64,000 nt of DNA from Nocardioides abyssi (GCF_030412915.1 NZ_JAUHJR010000007.1:1-64000); one strand, 5' to 3'. Shown: positions 7,533 through 16,320, numbered from the stretch's first letter. Program-made: numbers and translations. The notes: generated from the sequence alone by a model not told the origin.

Positions 7533-8444
7533 TCAGTCCAGCGGCAGGTCGCCCGGCACGCCCGGCCGTCGCCGCGAGCGGAGGTCGGAGACCGAGCCGG
7601 GCCCGGTCCGGGGCCAGTCCGGGTCGTCGGGGTCGCCGCCGAGGTCGGGCAGCGCGCCGAGGAACGACATCGCAGCGTCGTGCAGGTGGCCGTTGGAGGC
7701 CAGCGCGTTGCCGCCGAAGGGGCCGTCGACGCCGTCGAGCGAGGTGAACCGGCCGCCGGCCTCCCGCACGATCACGTCGAGGGCCGCCATGTCGTAGACC
7801 TCGAGCTCCGGCTCGGCCGCGATGTCGACCGCGCCCTCCGCGAGGAGCATGTAGGACCAGAAGTCGCCGTAGGCGCGGGTGCGCCACACGCGCCGCATCA
7901 GCGAGAGCAGGTCCTCGAGCCGGCCGCGCTCGTCCCAGCCCGACAGGGAGGAGTAGGACAGCGACGCGTCCTCCAGGCGGCGTACGTCGGAGACCCGGCA
8001 GGGCGTCGCCTTGAGCAGCGACCGTCCGGTCCACGCGCCGCCACCGGTGGAGGCCCACCAGCGACGCTGCAGCTGCGGGGCGGACACCACGCCCACCACG
8101 ACCTCGTCGTCGACGACCAGCGAGATCAGGGTGGCCCAGACCGGCACGCCGCGGACGAAGTTCTTGGTGCCGTCGATCGGGTCGACGATCCACCGCCGCT
8201 GGCTGTGGCCGGTCGAGCCCTGCTCCTCGCCGGTGACCGCGTCGCGGGACCGCACGCGCGACAGCGTCCGCCGGATCCCCTCCTCCACGGCCTGGTCGGC
8301 GTCGGTCACGGGGGTCAGGTCCGGCTTGCTCATGACGTGCAGGTCGAGCGCCTTGAACCGCGCCATGGTCAGCGAGTCGGCGTCGTCGGCGAGCACGTGC
8401 GCGAGGCGCAGGTCGTCGGTGAAGTCGGGGTGCGGGGTGGCCAC
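7533..8444 (-). CDS. hisN: Inositol monophosphatase family, probable histidinol-phosphatase
   Basis: 303 aa from GTG 8444. Contains the metal-binding signature VDPIDGTKNFVRGVPVW (about 95-111) and GDFWSYMLLAEGAVDIAAEPELEVYDMAAL..., in which the terminal Asp closes the metal site, plus EEG/GEE in the first lobe. Actinobacterial HisN, which dephosphorylates histidinol phosphate in histidine synthesis, is the best match within the IMPase family; a general inositol phosphatase cannot be excluded. The C-terminal 35 residues are a Pro/Arg-rich extension. TAGCCT ends 8 nt before the GTG, supporting this start and a leaderless mRNA. Confidence 0.75.
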   Translation of the reverse strand: MATPHPDFTDDLRLAHVLADDADSLTMARFKALDLHVMSKPDLTPVTDADQAVEEGIRRTLSRVRSRDAVTGEEQGSTGHSQRRWIVDPIDGTKNFVRGVPVWATLISLVVDDEVVVGVVSAPQLQRRWWASTGGGAWTGRSLLKATPCRVSDVRRLEDASLSYSSLSGWDERGRLEDLLSLMRRVWRTRAYGDFWSYMLLAEGAVDIAAEPELEVYDMAALDVIVREAGGRFTSLDGVDGPFGGNALASNGHLHDAAMSFLGALPDLGGDPDDPDWPRTGPGSVSDLRSRRRPGVPGDLPLD

Positions 8445-8452
8445 GGAAGCAC

Positions 8453-8458
8453 AGGCTA
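8453..8458 (-). promoter_or_regulatory. -10 element (TAGCCT) for hisN, leaderless
   Basis: The minus-strand TAGCCT hexamer is 8 nt from the GTG at 8444, the spacing expected when the transcript begins at the start codon. Confidence 0.5.
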
Positions 8459-8499
8459 CGTTCAGCAACGGCCGGGTGGTGTGGTGCAACATTCAACCC

Positions 8500-8949
8500 A
8501 TGGAGATCAACGGCCTCCCGCTGCACGCGCTCGTGGTCCACGCCGCCGTCGTGCTGGGCCCCGTCTCGGCCCTGTTCGGCCTCGCCCACGCCGCCGTCCC
8601 GCGCTGGCGCGACTGGGTCCGCTGGCCGATGGTGGTCCTCGCCGTGCCGGCCGCGGTCGCCGTGTGGGTCGCCTACTTCTCCGGCGAGCAGCTCACCGAG
8701 GCCAACCAGTACGGCGGCCCGCTGCTCGAACTGATCGAGACCCACGAGTCGCGGGCCGAGGTCTTCCGGCTCGTCGTGGCGGCGTTCGCCGTGGTGGCCG
8801 TCGCCGCGGCCGCGCTGCACCGCCGCGCCGGAGCCGTGCGCTGGGTGCTCGCCGCCCTGCTCGCGGTCACCGGCGTCGCGACGCTCGTCTACGCCGTGCT
8901 GACCGGCGACGCGGGGGCCCAGGTCGCCTGGTACGGCGTCGAGGGCTGA
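8500..8949 (+). CDS. DUF2231-type four-helix membrane protein
   Basis: 149 aa. Begins MEINGLPLHALVVHAAVVLGPVSALFGL; the conserved early His (LHALVVHA) followed by a hydrophobic helix is the DUF2231 hallmark. Three more helices follow (about 40-58, 85-103, 108-128), with the acidic GEQLTEANQYGG loop between. Some family members are linked to cytochrome or heme electron transfer, but no cytochrome gene lies nearby. It is divergent from hisN with only 55 bp between the starts. Confidence 0.75.
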   Translation: MEINGLPLHALVVHAAVVLGPVSALFGLAHAAVPRWRDWVRWPMVVLAVPAAVAVWVAYFSGEQLTEANQYGGPLLELIETHESRAEVFRLVVAAFAVVAVAAAALHRRAGAVRWVLAALLAVTGVATLVYAVLTGDAGAQVAWYGVEG

Positions 8950-8960
8950 CGCGGGGTCCA

Positions 8961-9009
8961 CCTCGACCCCGCCTTAACCCCGCCTCGACCCCGCCTCGAC
9001 CCCGCCTCG
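8961..9009. repeat. Four tandem 11-bp units
   Basis: CCTCGACCCCG is repeated at 8961, 8972 (variant CCTTAACCCCG), 8983 and 8994, and begins a fifth copy at 9005 that runs straight into the terminator hairpin. It lies 11 bp after the DUF2231 stop and has no coding role. Confidence 0.7.
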
Positions 9010-9053
9010 TGCTGCTGAGCGAGCGCCCGGCCGCACGCTCAGCAGCACGAGGC
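9004..9053. terminator. Perfect 18-bp hairpin between convergent genes
   Basis: Arm 9004-9021 pairs perfectly with 9036-9053 around a 14-nt loop. It separates the DUF2231 gene (+) from the diiron desaturase-like gene (-). Confidence 0.75.
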
Positions 9054-9067
9054 CGGGCCGGGGACCC

Positions 9068-9967
9068 TCAGGCGAGTGCCGCCCGCTGGCGAGCCAGCTC
9101 GAGGCACTCGCGGAAGGACCGCACGATGTACGGCGGCACGGCGAGCCCCGCGTCGGCCGCGCCGAGCAGCTCGGCCTCGGTGCGGGCGACCGTCTGCACG
9201 AACTCGTCGGCGGACTCGGGCGTGCCGATGCCCAGCGCCACCATCATGTCACCGACGTCGGCCTTGCGGCTGTCGTCGCCGGCCGCCACCGGGGCGAACG
9301 AGACCGCCCGCATCCGGCGCACCAGCCACCGCTGCCACTCCGCCAGCCGGGACCAGAGGCCGCGCGCGGAGAGCTGGTAGAAGGCGAAGTGCCCCGGCTC
9401 CTGGCGCCGGATCGGGGTGATGATCGTGTCGGCGACGGCGGTCTCGCCCATGTCGACCAGCCCGTCGTGCAGGCGGTGGTAGGCCAGCAGCGCGGAGCGC
9501 TCGGTGGTCATGCCGGTCAGGTAGTAGAGCATCCGCACGACGTCCTGCAGCGCGCCGACCTGGGCGAGCGCTCCGACGGCGCGGATCTTCGGCGACAGCG
9601 TCGTCAGGTCGGTCTGGGCCGGCGGCAGCCCGAGCCGCACCTGCAGCTCGTCGAGCGCGAGACCGTGCTGGGACTCCTGCGGCTGCCAGACCTCGCGGTA
9701 GAAGTACCGGTCGACGTCGGGCGCGTGGGGGAGGAGCACGCCCAGCTCGAGGGTGTTGCGCTCGACCTCCAGCTCGGCGCGGGCCATGTAGTCCAGCGCC
9801 GGCGCGAACCGGGCGACCACCTCGTCGGGGCGACGGACGGTGAAGTCGCAGGTCGCCAGGTCGATCGGCGGGTGCTCCTCGGCGAGGCGGTCGACGTGGG
9901 CCACGAGCCGGGGCTCGGACCAGGGCTCGGACCGGCGGGCGGTCCGGAGGAGGGAGAGGGCGGGCAC
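9068..9967 (-). CDS. Acyl-ACP-desaturase-type diiron protein
   Basis: 299 aa from GTG 9967. Two ExxH motifs (E98-SQ-H101 and E190-PG-H193) with E65/E69 and E156 in between reproduce the six-ligand diiron site of soluble acyl-ACP desaturases; TERSALLAYHRL ... RRQEPGHFAFYQL lines up with the matching helices of the plant stearoyl-ACP enzyme. Members introduce a double bond into acyl-ACP (DesA1/DesA2-like in mycobacteria) or act as uncharacterised ferritin-like oxidases. The start could be slightly different because the frame remains open upstream into the RDD gene. The RDD stop is 53 bp upstream, so co-transcription is likely. Confidence 0.7.
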   Translation of the reverse strand: MPALSLLRTARRSEPWSEPRLVAHVDRLAEEHPPIDLATCDFTVRRPDEVVARFAPALDYMARAELEVERNTLELGVLLPHAPDVDRYFYREVWQPQESQHGLALDELQVRLGLPPAQTDLTTLSPKIRAVGALAQVGALQDVVRMLYYLTGMTTERSALLAYHRLHDGLVDMGETAVADTIITPIRRQEPGHFAFYQLSARGLWSRLAEWQRWLVRRMRAVSFAPVAAGDDSRKADVGDMMVALGIGTPESADEFVQTVARTEAELLGAADAGLAVPPYIVRSFRECLELARQRAALA

Positions 9968-10020
9968 GGCCCGTGTTCGGCGCCGTGCCCGCCCTCGGAT
10001 GGGTGCGGGTCCCGCTGAGG

Positions 10021-10698
10021 TCAGACCTTCGGCCGCGCGATGACGGTGGTCGTGCAGATCATGTCGGCGAACGTGCGGTTCTTGGCGTCGAAGAGCGGCC
10101 AGAGGAAGCCGAGGTAGCACGGCAGCGCGTCGAGGATGTGCGCGAAGGACCGGCCGATGTTGAGCCCGACGCCCGGCGGCAGGTCGGTGCCGTCCTTGAC
10201 GAGCTTGATGCCGAGGGCCTGCTTGCCCAGGGAGTAGCCGGTGCGGCCCTGGCGGATCCACTGGTTCCAGATCACGAACGCGAGGGCGGCCAGGTAGAAG
10301 ACAGCGGCGATGCCGAGGCCCAGGCCCGAGGGCTCGGTGACCTCCTCGATGCGGGTGCCGCCGCCGAACGGGTCGGTCGTCGTGCGCCGGACGGTCTCGC
10401 CGGTCGCGACGAGGATGATCGCGCCGACGGCGTACACGACGGCCGGGATGATCCCGTCGACGAGGTAGGCGCCGACGCGGCGGCCCCACGACGCGTACGG
10501 CGCCACGGGGGCGCCCCACGGCGGCTGCTGACCGGGCTGGCCGTAGCCGGACTGGCCGTAACCGGGCTGGCCGGGCTGGCCGTAGGGCTGCTGGCCGTAC
10601 GCCGGCTGCGCCGGCTGCCCGTAGGGCTGGTGGGTCGGGGGCTGCTGACCGTAGGGGTCGTTGCCGGAGGGGGGCTGCTGGCCGTAGGGGTCGCTCAC
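10021..10698 (-). CDS. RDD-family membrane protein with Tyr/Gln/Pro-rich N terminus
   Basis: 225 aa from GTG 10698. Residues 1-70 are repeats of (D)PYGQQP and GQPGYGQ type, a disordered cytosolic tail. The RDD domain follows: ASWGRRVGAYLVDGIIPAVVYAVGAII, a second helix around IAAVFYLAALAFVIWNQW, then GYSLGKQALGIKLVKDG and IGRSFAHILDALPCYLGFLWPLFDAKNRTFADMI, with the conserved Arg and Asp residues. RDD proteins are membrane components of largely unknown, possibly transport, function. The GTG start is a choice because the open frame extends further upstream into rsgA. Confidence 0.8.
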   Translation of the reverse strand: MSDPYGQQPPSGNDPYGQQPPTHQPYGQPAQPAYGQQPYGQPGQPGYGQSGYGQPGQQPPWGAPVAPYASWGRRVGAYLVDGIIPAVVYAVGAIILVATGETVRRTTTDPFGGGTRIEEVTEPSGLGLGIAAVFYLAALAFVIWNQWIRQGRTGYSLGKQALGIKLVKDGTDLPPGVGLNIGRSFAHILDALPCYLGFLWPLFDAKNRTFADMICTTTVIARPKV

Positions 10699-10742
10699 GG
10701 GCGGCTGCCTACCCCCACCCGGGACCTGCAAACAACCGTTGT

Positions 10743-11735
10743 CTAGTAGTCCGGACCACTCCGCGCGGCCAGCAGCCGGCGGAACGACGAGACCCGCTCG
10801 GGGTCGGCCTGGCCCTCCTCGACGGCCACGTCGAGGCCGCACTCGGGCTCGTCGCCGCCGTGGGTGCAGCCGCGCGGGCAGTCCTCGGTCATCTCGTCGA
10901 GGTCGGGGAAGGCACCGATGAGGTGCTCGGGCTGCACGTGGGCCAGCCCGAACGACCGGATCCCGGGGGTGTCGATGATCCAGCCGCCGCGCTCGCCGGG
11001 GAGCGCGAGCATGTACGCCGACGTGGAGGTGTGCCGCCCGCGGCCGGTCACGGCGTTGACGTGACCGACCTCGCGGTGGGCGCTCGGCACCAGCCCGTTG
11101 ACCAGCGTGGACTTGCCGACGCCGCTGTGCCCGACGAGCACGCTGGTGCGTCCCTCGAGCCGCTCGCGGACCTCGGCCAGGTCGCCGCCGCGCTGGGTGA
11201 CCACCCACGGCACGCCCAGGGACCGGTAGGTCACCAGCAGCGTCTCCGGGTCGGCCAGGTCGGCCTTGGTCAGGCACAGCAGCGGCTGCATGCCGGAGTC
11301 GTACGCCGCGACGAGGGCGCGGTCGATCAGGCGCGGGCGGGGCTCGGGGTCGGCCAGGGCGGTGACCACCACCAGCTGGGAGGCGTTGCTGACGATCACC
11401 CGCTCGACGGGGTCGTCGTCGTCGGCGGTGCGCCGCAGCACGGTCTCGCGCTCGCGCACCTCGACGATGCGTGCCAGCGACCCGTCGGCACCGGAGGTGT
11501 CCCCGACGACGCGGACCCGGTCGCCCACGACGACGCCCTTGCGGCCCAGCGGGCGCGCCTTCATCGCCATGACGATGCCGCCGTCGACGAGCAGGGTGAA
11601 CCGTCCGCGGTCGACGGTCACGACGACGCCGTCGACCGCGTCGTCGTAGGAGGGTCGGTCCTTGGTGCGCGGGCGGGTGTGGCGCCGGGGACGCTCGTAG
11701 TGCTCCTGGTCGTGCGTGGAGTAGCGGCCCGACAT
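10743..11735 (-). CDS. rsgA: Ribosome small-subunit-dependent GTPase A
   Basis: 330 aa. It carries the circularly permuted GTPase order: G4 TKAD (156-159), G1 GHSGVGKST (202-210), G3 DTPG (255-258). An N-terminal OB fold (about 33-100) and a C-terminal zinc site CPRGCTH...C (C286, C290, H292, C299) complete the YjeQ/RsgA architecture. It assists late maturation of the 30S subunit. Its ATG directly abuts the stop codon of aroA, so the two are translated from one message; the aroA-rsgA order is shared with mycobacteria. Confidence 0.95.
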   Translation of the reverse strand: MSGRYSTHDQEHYERPRRHTRPRTKDRPSYDDAVDGVVVTVDRGRFTLLVDGGIVMAMKARPLGRKGVVVGDRVRVVGDTSGADGSLARIVEVRERETVLRRTADDDDPVERVIVSNASQLVVVTALADPEPRPRLIDRALVAAYDSGMQPLLCLTKADLADPETLLVTYRSLGVPWVVTQRGGDLAEVRERLEGRTSVLVGHSGVGKSTLVNGLVPSAHREVGHVNAVTGRGRHTSTSAYMLALPGERGGWIIDTPGIRSFGLAHVQPEHLIGAFPDLDEMTEDCPRGCTHGGDEPECGLDVAVEEGQADPERVSSFRRLLAARSGPDY

Positions 11736-13046
11736 CTACACGTCCCGGTCCAGCAGCGCGGCCCAGGACCCGGCGAAGTCGGGGAAGGTCTTGCCGGTCG
11801 TCGCGACGTCCTCGACGAGCACGCCGTCGACCGCCGCGCCGACGACCACGCCGGCGTGGGCCATCCGGTGGTCGGCATAGGTGCTCCAGACACCGCCGTG
11901 CAGGGGCGCGGGCCGCAGCTCGAGGCCGTCGGGGTGCTCGGTGACGTCGGCGCCGAGCCGTCCGAGCTCGGTGGCCAGCGCCGCGAGCCGGTCGGTCTCG
12001 TGCCCGCGGATGTGGGCGATGCCGCGCAGGTGCGAGGGGGTGGTGGCCAGCGCGCAGAGGGCGGCGACGGCGGGAGCGAGCTCGCCGACGTCGTGCAGGT
12101 CGAGGTCGACGCCCTGCAGCTCGTCGGGGCCGGTCACGGTGAGGCCGGCGTCGGTGCGGGTGACCATGCACCCCATCGCGGCGAGGATCCCGCGGAGCGC
12201 GTCGCCGGCCTGGGTTGTGGCGGCCGGCCAGTCGCGCACGGTGACGGTGCCGCCGGAGACGGCCGCGAGGGCCAGGAACGGCGCTGCGTTGGACAGGTCG
12301 GGCTCGATGAGGTGGTCGACGGCGCGGACGGGGCCGGGCGCGACCGACCAGCGGTTCGCGTCGGCGTCGTCGACCACGACGCCGTGCTGGCGGAGCATCG
12401 CGACCGTCATGTCGATGTGGGGCAGGGAGGGGACCGGCTGGCCGTCGTGGCGCACGTCGACACCGCGCTCGTAGCGGGCGCCGGCGAGCAGCAGCGCCGA
12501 GATGAACTGCGAGGACTGCGAGGCGTCCACCACGACCGTCCCGCCGGCCACCGAGCCGGTGCCGCGGACGGTGAATGGCAGCGCGTCGCCGGTGACGTCG
12601 ATGCCGAGCGTGCGCAGCGCGCCCAGCACCTCGCCGACCGGCCGCTTGCGCATGTGCGGGTCGCCGTCGAAGGAGACCGCGCCGGTCGCCAGGCCCGCCA
12701 CCGGCGGCACGAACCGCATGACGGTGCCGGCCAGGCCGCAGTCGACGGCCACGTCGCCGGCAGGGGCGGCCGCGTCGAGGGGCGTCACCCGCCAGTCGTC
12801 CCCGGAGGTGTCGACCACGGCGCCGAGCGAGGTCAGCGCCGCCGCCATCAGCGAGGTGTCGCGCGACCGCAGGGCACGGCGTACGACCGAGGGGCCGTCG
12901 GCGACCGCGGCGAGCACGAGCGCCCGGTTGGTCAGCGACTTGCTGCCCGGGAGCGTCACCGTCGCCTCGACCGGGCCGCGGGCCCGCGGGGCGGGCCAGG
13001 GGTCCTCGGCGGCGGGCGCGGGGCCTCGGCGGTCGGGGTCGGTCAC
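11736..13046 (-). CDS. aroA: 3-phosphoshikimate 1-carboxyvinyltransferase (EPSP synthase)
   Basis: 436 aa from GTG 13046. [20 protein letters not shown] is the shikimate-3-phosphate binding signature, [19 protein letters not shown] the LxNAGTAxR-like loop (with GLAGTVMRF here), and later [38 protein letters not shown] and DHRMAHAG are all expected EPSP synthase blocks. It joins PEP to shikimate 3-phosphate in aromatic amino acid synthesis. A TAGAGT hexamer 7 nt upstream of GTG 13046 selects this start over the in-frame GTG at 13055. Confidence 0.93.
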   Translation of the reverse strand: MTDPDRRGPAPAAEDPWPAPRARGPVEATVTLPGSKSLTNRALVLAAVADGPSVVRRALRSRDTSLMAAALTSLGAVVDTSGDDWRVTPLDAAAPAGDVAVDCGLAGTVMRFVPPVAGLATGAVSFDGDPHMRKRPVGEVLGALRTLGIDVTGDALPFTVRGTGSVAGGTVVVDASQSSQFISALLLAGARYERGVDVRHDGQPVPSLPHIDMTVAMLRQHGVVVDDADANRWSVAPGPVRAVDHLIEPDLSNAAPFLALAAVSGGTVTVRDWPAATTQAGDALRGILAAMGCMVTRTDAGLTVTGPDELQGVDLDLHDVGELAPAVAALCALATTPSHLRGIAHIRGHETDRLAALATELGRLGADVTEHPDGLELRPAPLHGGVWSTYADHRMAHAGVVVGAAVDGVLVEDVATTGKTFPDFAGSWAALLDRDV

Positions 13047-13053
13047 GCGGCGC

Positions 13054-13059
13054 ACTCTA
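13054..13059 (-). promoter_or_regulatory. -10 element (TAGAGT) for aroA, leaderless
   Basis: Minus-strand TAGAGT is separated from GTG 13046 by 7 nt. It also argues against the alternative GTG at 13055, which lies inside the element. Confidence 0.5.
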
Positions 13060-13068
13060 GCGAGCGGA

Positions 13069-13599
13069 TCAGGCCACCTTGGCGCGCACCAGCGCGGCCT
13101 CGCGGCGGGTGGTGGCCGCGAGGTGCCGTGCCTCGCGGCGCGCGTCCTTGGCGGCGCGGCGGGCCCGCCAGGCCACGCCGGGGCGCCCGTCGGTGTCGCC
13201 GGCGGCGATGAGCAGGCCACCGAGCACCGAGACGTTCTTGAAGAAGTGCAGCTGGTGCTGCTTCTTCGCGGCCGGGTCGGACTCGTCCCAGAAGCGGTGG
13301 CCCGCGATCGTCGTCGGCACCAGCGAGGCGGCCAGGACGAACGCCGAGGACCGCGGGGCCCGGCCGGTGGCCAGCGCGCCGGCCGCGACGAGCTGGACGG
13401 CGGCGTTGATCCGCACGAGCGTCTGCGGGTCGTCGGGGAGCGGCACCTGCGGCACCGCCTTCTTGACCGCGCCGACCAGGGTGTCGGTGACCGGCTCGGC
13501 CTTCGGCGCGAGCACGTCGCTGTTGCGCAGCGCGTTGGCGGCCCCCACGACGAAGACGGAGGCGAGCATCGGACGGGCGAGACGACGGCTGAGGGACAT
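13069..13599 (-). CDS. DoxX-family membrane protein
   Basis: 176 aa. [26 protein letters not shown] matches the DoxX start, with the conserved early Arg-Pro and a first helix; further hydrophobic segments are at about 65-82, 85-100 and 125-138, and a basic helical tail ([25 protein letters not shown]) ends the protein. DoxX proteins are small quinone- or thiol-redox-linked membrane proteins; in mycobacteria a DoxX member works with superoxide dismutase. It lies between aroA and the SRAP gene and is divergent from the latter. Confidence 0.8.
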   Translation of the reverse strand: MSLSRRLARPMLASVFVVGAANALRNSDVLAPKAEPVTDTLVGAVKKAVPQVPLPDDPQTLVRINAAVQLVAAGALATGRAPRSSAFVLAASLVPTTIAGHRFWDESDPAAKKQHQLHFFKNVSVLGGLLIAAGDTDGRPGVAWRARRAAKDARREARHLAATTRREAALVRAKVA

Positions 13600-13669
13600 G
13601 CCGGTTCGTTACCCGTGGGGGTGGCGCCGCACACCGCCGCTCGGGCCGACCGGCGGGGGTGGGCGCCAC

Positions 13670-13675
13670 TAGGGT
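13670..13675 (+). promoter_or_regulatory. -10 element (TAGGGT) for the SRAP gene, leaderless
   Basis: TAGGGT ends 7 nt before ATG 13683, the codon that must precede the catalytic Cys2. Confidence 0.6.
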
Positions 13676-13682
13676 GACGCCC

Positions 13683-14435
13683 ATGTGTGGTCGCTACGCG
13701 TCGAGCCGCCGGCCGGAGGAGCTCGTCGAGGAGTTCGACGTCGACGCGCTGCGGATCGCCGCCCCCCTGGAGCCGGACTACAACGTCGCCCCCACCAAGG
13801 AGGTGTACGCCGTCGTCGAGCGGCCGCCGTCCGGCGAGCAGGCCGCGGACGCGGAGCGGCAGCTGCGCGTGGTCCGGTGGGGGCTGGTGCCGTCGTGGGC
13901 CAAGGACGCCTCGATCGGCAACCGGATGATCAACGCCCGGATGGAGACGGTCGCCGAGAAGCCGGCGTACAAGCGGGCCTTCGCGAAGCGGCGCTGCCTG
14001 CTGCCCGCCGACGGCTACTTCGAGTGGTACCCCACCCAGCAGACGACGAAGGCCGGCAAGCCGCTCAAGCAGCCGTTCTTCATCCGGCCACAGGGTGGCG
14101 GGACGCTCGCGATGGCCGGCCTCTACGAGATCTGGCGCGACCCGGCGCGCGCCGACGACGACCCGGACCGCTTCCTGTGGTCCTGCACGGTCATCACCAC
14201 CGACGCCGAGGACGACCTCGGCCACATCCACGACCGGATGCCGCTGATGGTCGAGCGGGACCGGTGGGGCTCGTGGCTCGACCCGACCGCCCCGCAGGAC
14301 GCGCTGCTCGACCTGCTCGTGCCGGCCGCGCCCGGGACGCTCGAGGCGTACCCCGTCTCCCGCGAGGTCAGCAACGTCCGCAACAACGGCGCCCACCTCG
14401 TGGAGCCGCTGCCGCTCGAGGAGGTCGTCGAGTGA
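13683..14435 (+). CDS. SRAP-family DNA-protein crosslink enzyme (YedK/HMCES type)
   Basis: 250 aa. The start is fixed at ATG 13683 because the active residue must be Cys2 (MCGRYASS). Further SRAP hallmarks are [48 protein letters not shown] (catalytic Glu) and HDRMPLMV (catalytic His). The family crosslinks through Cys2 to abasic sites in single-stranded DNA and shields replication forks; bacterial members are SOS-associated. No LexA box is obvious upstream. The gene overlaps the following hydrolase by GTGA. Confidence 0.92.
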   Translation: MCGRYASSRRPEELVEEFDVDALRIAAPLEPDYNVAPTKEVYAVVERPPSGEQAADAERQLRVVRWGLVPSWAKDASIGNRMINARMETVAEKPAYKRAFAKRRCLLPADGYFEWYPTQQTTKAGKPLKQPFFIRPQGGGTLAMAGLYEIWRDPARADDDPDRFLWSCTVITTDAEDDLGHIHDRMPLMVERDRWGSWLDPTAPQDALLDLLVPAAPGTLEAYPVSREVSNVRNNGAHLVEPLPLEEVVE

Positions 14436-15112
14436 CGCTCAGCGAGCGGGTCGTGGACACCCCGCACGGCCCGGCCCGGCTGGTCACCAACCGGGCCTCG
14501 CGCGCGATCGGCACCCTGGTGCTCGGCCACGGGGCGGGCGGCGGCATCGACGGCCGCGACCTCGAGGCGCTGGCCACCCACCTGCCGCGGCACGGGTTCA
14601 CCGTCGTCCGCGTCGAGCAGCCGTGGAAGGTCGCCGGCCGCAAGATCGCCCCGGCCGGGAAGGTCCTCGACGAGTGCTTCGTCGCGGCCTCCGACAAGCT
14701 CCGGGTCCGCACGCCGCTCGTGGTGGGCGGCCGGTCCGCCGGGGCCCGCTCCGCCGTGCGGGTCGGCCGGCGGCTCGGCGCGGTCGCCTGCCTGGCGCTC
14801 GCCTTCCCGCTCCACCCGCCCGGCAGGCCGGAGCGGTCCCGGCTGCCGGAGCTGCGCGAGGCCCGGCTGCCCACGCTGGTCGTGCAGGGGGACCGGGACA
14901 CCATGGGCCGCCCCGAGGAGTTCCCCGACGACCTCGAGATGCTCGTCGTCCCCGGCGCCGACCACGGCTTCAAGGTGCCGGCGCGAGCGGAGGTGGACCA
15001 GGCGGCGGCGATGGACCTGCTCGTGCAGGGCACGCTGGAGTGGCTCGTGCGCGAGGTCATCGGCGCCGGTGACCCGGCCGGTCCGCGGCGCGGGAATCAA
15101 GGTGTCGGGTGA
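14432..15112 (+). CDS. Alpha/beta hydrolase (KAT/dienelactone-hydrolase-like)
   Basis: 226 aa from GTG 14432, overlapping the SRAP stop by 4 nt. The oxyanion strand [16 protein letters not shown], nucleophile elbow [10 protein letters not shown], and C-terminal GADHGF (catalytic His) with [11 protein letters not shown] (Asp) give a complete Ser-Asp-His triad. The group includes small esterases of unknown substrate. The last bases of the gene carry the -35 half of the SigR-type promoter for sigR (15092-15097). Confidence 0.82.
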   Translation: MTLSERVVDTPHGPARLVTNRASRAIGTLVLGHGAGGGIDGRDLEALATHLPRHGFTVVRVEQPWKVAGRKIAPAGKVLDECFVAASDKLRVRTPLVVGGRSAGARSAVRVGRRLGAVACLALAFPLHPPGRPERSRLPELREARLPTLVVQGDRDTMGRPEEFPDDLEMLVVPGADHGFKVPARAEVDQAAAMDLLVQGTLEWLVREVIGAGDPAGPRRGNQGVG

Positions 15113-15118
15113 GGTGTT
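15092..15118 (+). promoter_or_regulatory. SigR/SigH-type autoregulatory promoter of sigR
   Basis: GGGAAT at 15092-15097 and GTT at 15116-15118 are separated by exactly 18 bp, the known consensus of the thiol-stress sigma factor SigR of Streptomyces. The expected start site, 7-10 nt after GTT, falls at about 15125-15128, on an in-frame GTG (15128) that would give a longer SigR isoform. Confidence 0.75.
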
Positions 15119-15185
15119 CTGCTGTGCGTGACCGTGCTGATGGAACGCCCCGTGCTGACCGAGCCGACCCCACCCCGCCCCCGAG

Positions 15186-15191
15186 TAGGCT
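15186..15191 (+). promoter_or_regulatory. Vegetative -10 element (TAGGCT) for the short SigR form
   Basis: TAGGCT lies 8 nt before ATG 15200, suggesting a leaderless housekeeping transcript for the standard-length SigR. No good -35 hexamer is present. Confidence 0.5.
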
Positions 15192-15199
15192 GGGACGCG

Positions 15200-15850
15200 A
15201 TGACTGACTCCGTCACTGACCCGTTGCAGGCCACCTCGACCGCGGACCCGGTCGACGTCGCCACCGAGACCGCCGAGGAGCGCTCGCTGCGCTTCGAGCG
15301 CGACGCGCTGCCGTTCCTCGACCAGCTCTACTCCGCGGCCATGCGCATGACGCGCAACCCGGCCGACGCCGAGGACCTGGTGCAGGAGACGTTCGCGAAG
15401 GCGTACTCCTCCTTCCACCAGTTCAAGCCGGGCACCAACCTCAAGGCCTGGCTGTACCGGATCCTCACCAACACCTTCATCAACACCTACCGCAAGAAGC
15501 AGCGCCAGCCGCAGCAGTCGATGTCCGAGGACGTCGAGGACTGGCAGCTCGCCCGGGCCGAGTCGCACACCTCGACCGGCCTGAAGTCCGCGGAGATGGA
15601 GGCGCTCGAGCACCTGCCCGACTCCCAGGTCAAGGACGCGCTGCAGCGCCTGCCCGAGGAGTTCCGGCTCGCCGTCTACCTCGCCGACGTCGAGGGCTTC
15701 GCGTACAAGGAGATCGCCGAGATCATGGAGACGCCGATCGGCACCGTCATGTCGCGGTTGCACCGCGGCCGCCGCCAGCTGCGCGACATGCTCTCGGACC
15801 ACGTCCGCGCCAACGACCTGCTGACCATCGGTCGCGACGGGGGCAAGTGA
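15200..15850 (+). CDS. sigR: ECF sigma factor SigR (SigH), thiol/oxidative stress
   Basis: 216 aa from ATG 15200; an in-frame GTG at 15128 adds 24 residues. Region 2 is [51 protein letters not shown] and region 4 is [47 protein letters not shown], both close to SigR/SigH. It directs transcription of thioredoxin, mycothiol and proteostasis genes under disulfide stress, and is held inactive by RsrA, encoded 1 bp downstream. Two promoters, one of them SigR-dependent (15092-15118), support positive autoregulation and two isoforms, as described for Streptomyces. Confidence 0.92.
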   Translation: MTDSVTDPLQATSTADPVDVATETAEERSLRFERDALPFLDQLYSAAMRMTRNPADAEDLVQETFAKAYSSFHQFKPGTNLKAWLYRILTNTFINTYRKKQRQPQQSMSEDVEDWQLARAESHTSTGLKSAEMEALEHLPDSQVKDALQRLPEEFRLAVYLADVEGFAYKEIAEIMETPIGTVMSRLHRGRRQLRDMLSDHVRANDLLTIGRDGGK

Positions 15851-15851
15851 G

Positions 15852-16133
15852 ATGAGCGAGTCCTCCCGCAGCCACGAGCACGTCGACCCGCAGGCGTGCG
15901 CCGACTACCTCGAGCAGATCGTCTACTTCATCGACAACGAGCTGGCCGAGGCCGACTGCGCCGCCGTCCGCGTCCACCTCGACACCTGCAACCCGTGCCT
16001 GGAGAAGTACGACCTCCAGCGCACCGTCAAGCAGGTCGTCGCCCGCTCCTGCTCCGAGCCGGCCCCGGCCGAGCTCCGCGAGCGGGTCATGCTCCGCATC
16101 CGCGAGGTCCAGGTCCGCATCACCGAGGCCTGA
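15852..16133 (+). CDS. rsrA: Zinc anti-sigma factor RsrA (mycothiol-system anti-SigR)
   Basis: 93 aa. The zinc-binding anti-sigma (ZAS) motif is H42-LDT-C46-NP-C49, with the partner C16 in the N-terminal helix; C36 and C67 are additional. In the family, oxidation forms a disulfide between the first Cys and a Cys of the CxxC pair, zinc is lost and SigR is released. The ATG follows the sigR stop after one base, so the two are translated as a fixed pair. A 52-bp palindrome terminates the operon. Confidence 0.92.
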   Translation: MSESSRSHEHVDPQACADYLEQIVYFIDNELAEADCAAVRVHLDTCNPCLEKYDLQRTVKQVVARSCSEPAPAELRERVMLRIREVQVRITEA

Positions 16134-16165
16134 CCCCCCGCGCCGGCCGCCGGACATGTAACGGA

Positions 16166-16217
16166 ACGTTCGCCGCTGTGTAGGCACGCTGCAGCGTGCC
16201 TACACAGCGGCGAACGT
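16166..16217. terminator. 52-bp perfect palindrome after rsrA
   Basis: Bases 16166-16191 are exactly complementary to 16192-16217 (in RNA, 25-bp arms and a minimal loop around GC). It lies between convergent rsrA (+) and bL37 (-) and can terminate both. It is longer and more perfect than other hairpins in the window. Confidence 0.75.
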
Positions 16218-16275
16218 CGCGTGACAAGGGCATCCGGACCGCGCTCGACCAGAGGACAGCCCGGGAAAGCAACGA

Positions 16276-16300
16276 ACCCCCGGCCGGGAGGCTCGGGGGT
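16276..16300 (-). terminator. Short hairpin downstream of bL37
   Basis: ACCCCCG (16276-16282) pairs with CGGGGGT (16294-16300). It begins 20 bp past the bL37 stop on the minus strand and is of the usual compact form following ribosomal-protein genes. Confidence 0.5.
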
Positions 16301-16320
16301 CCAGTGCGTCGTGCCTGCGC

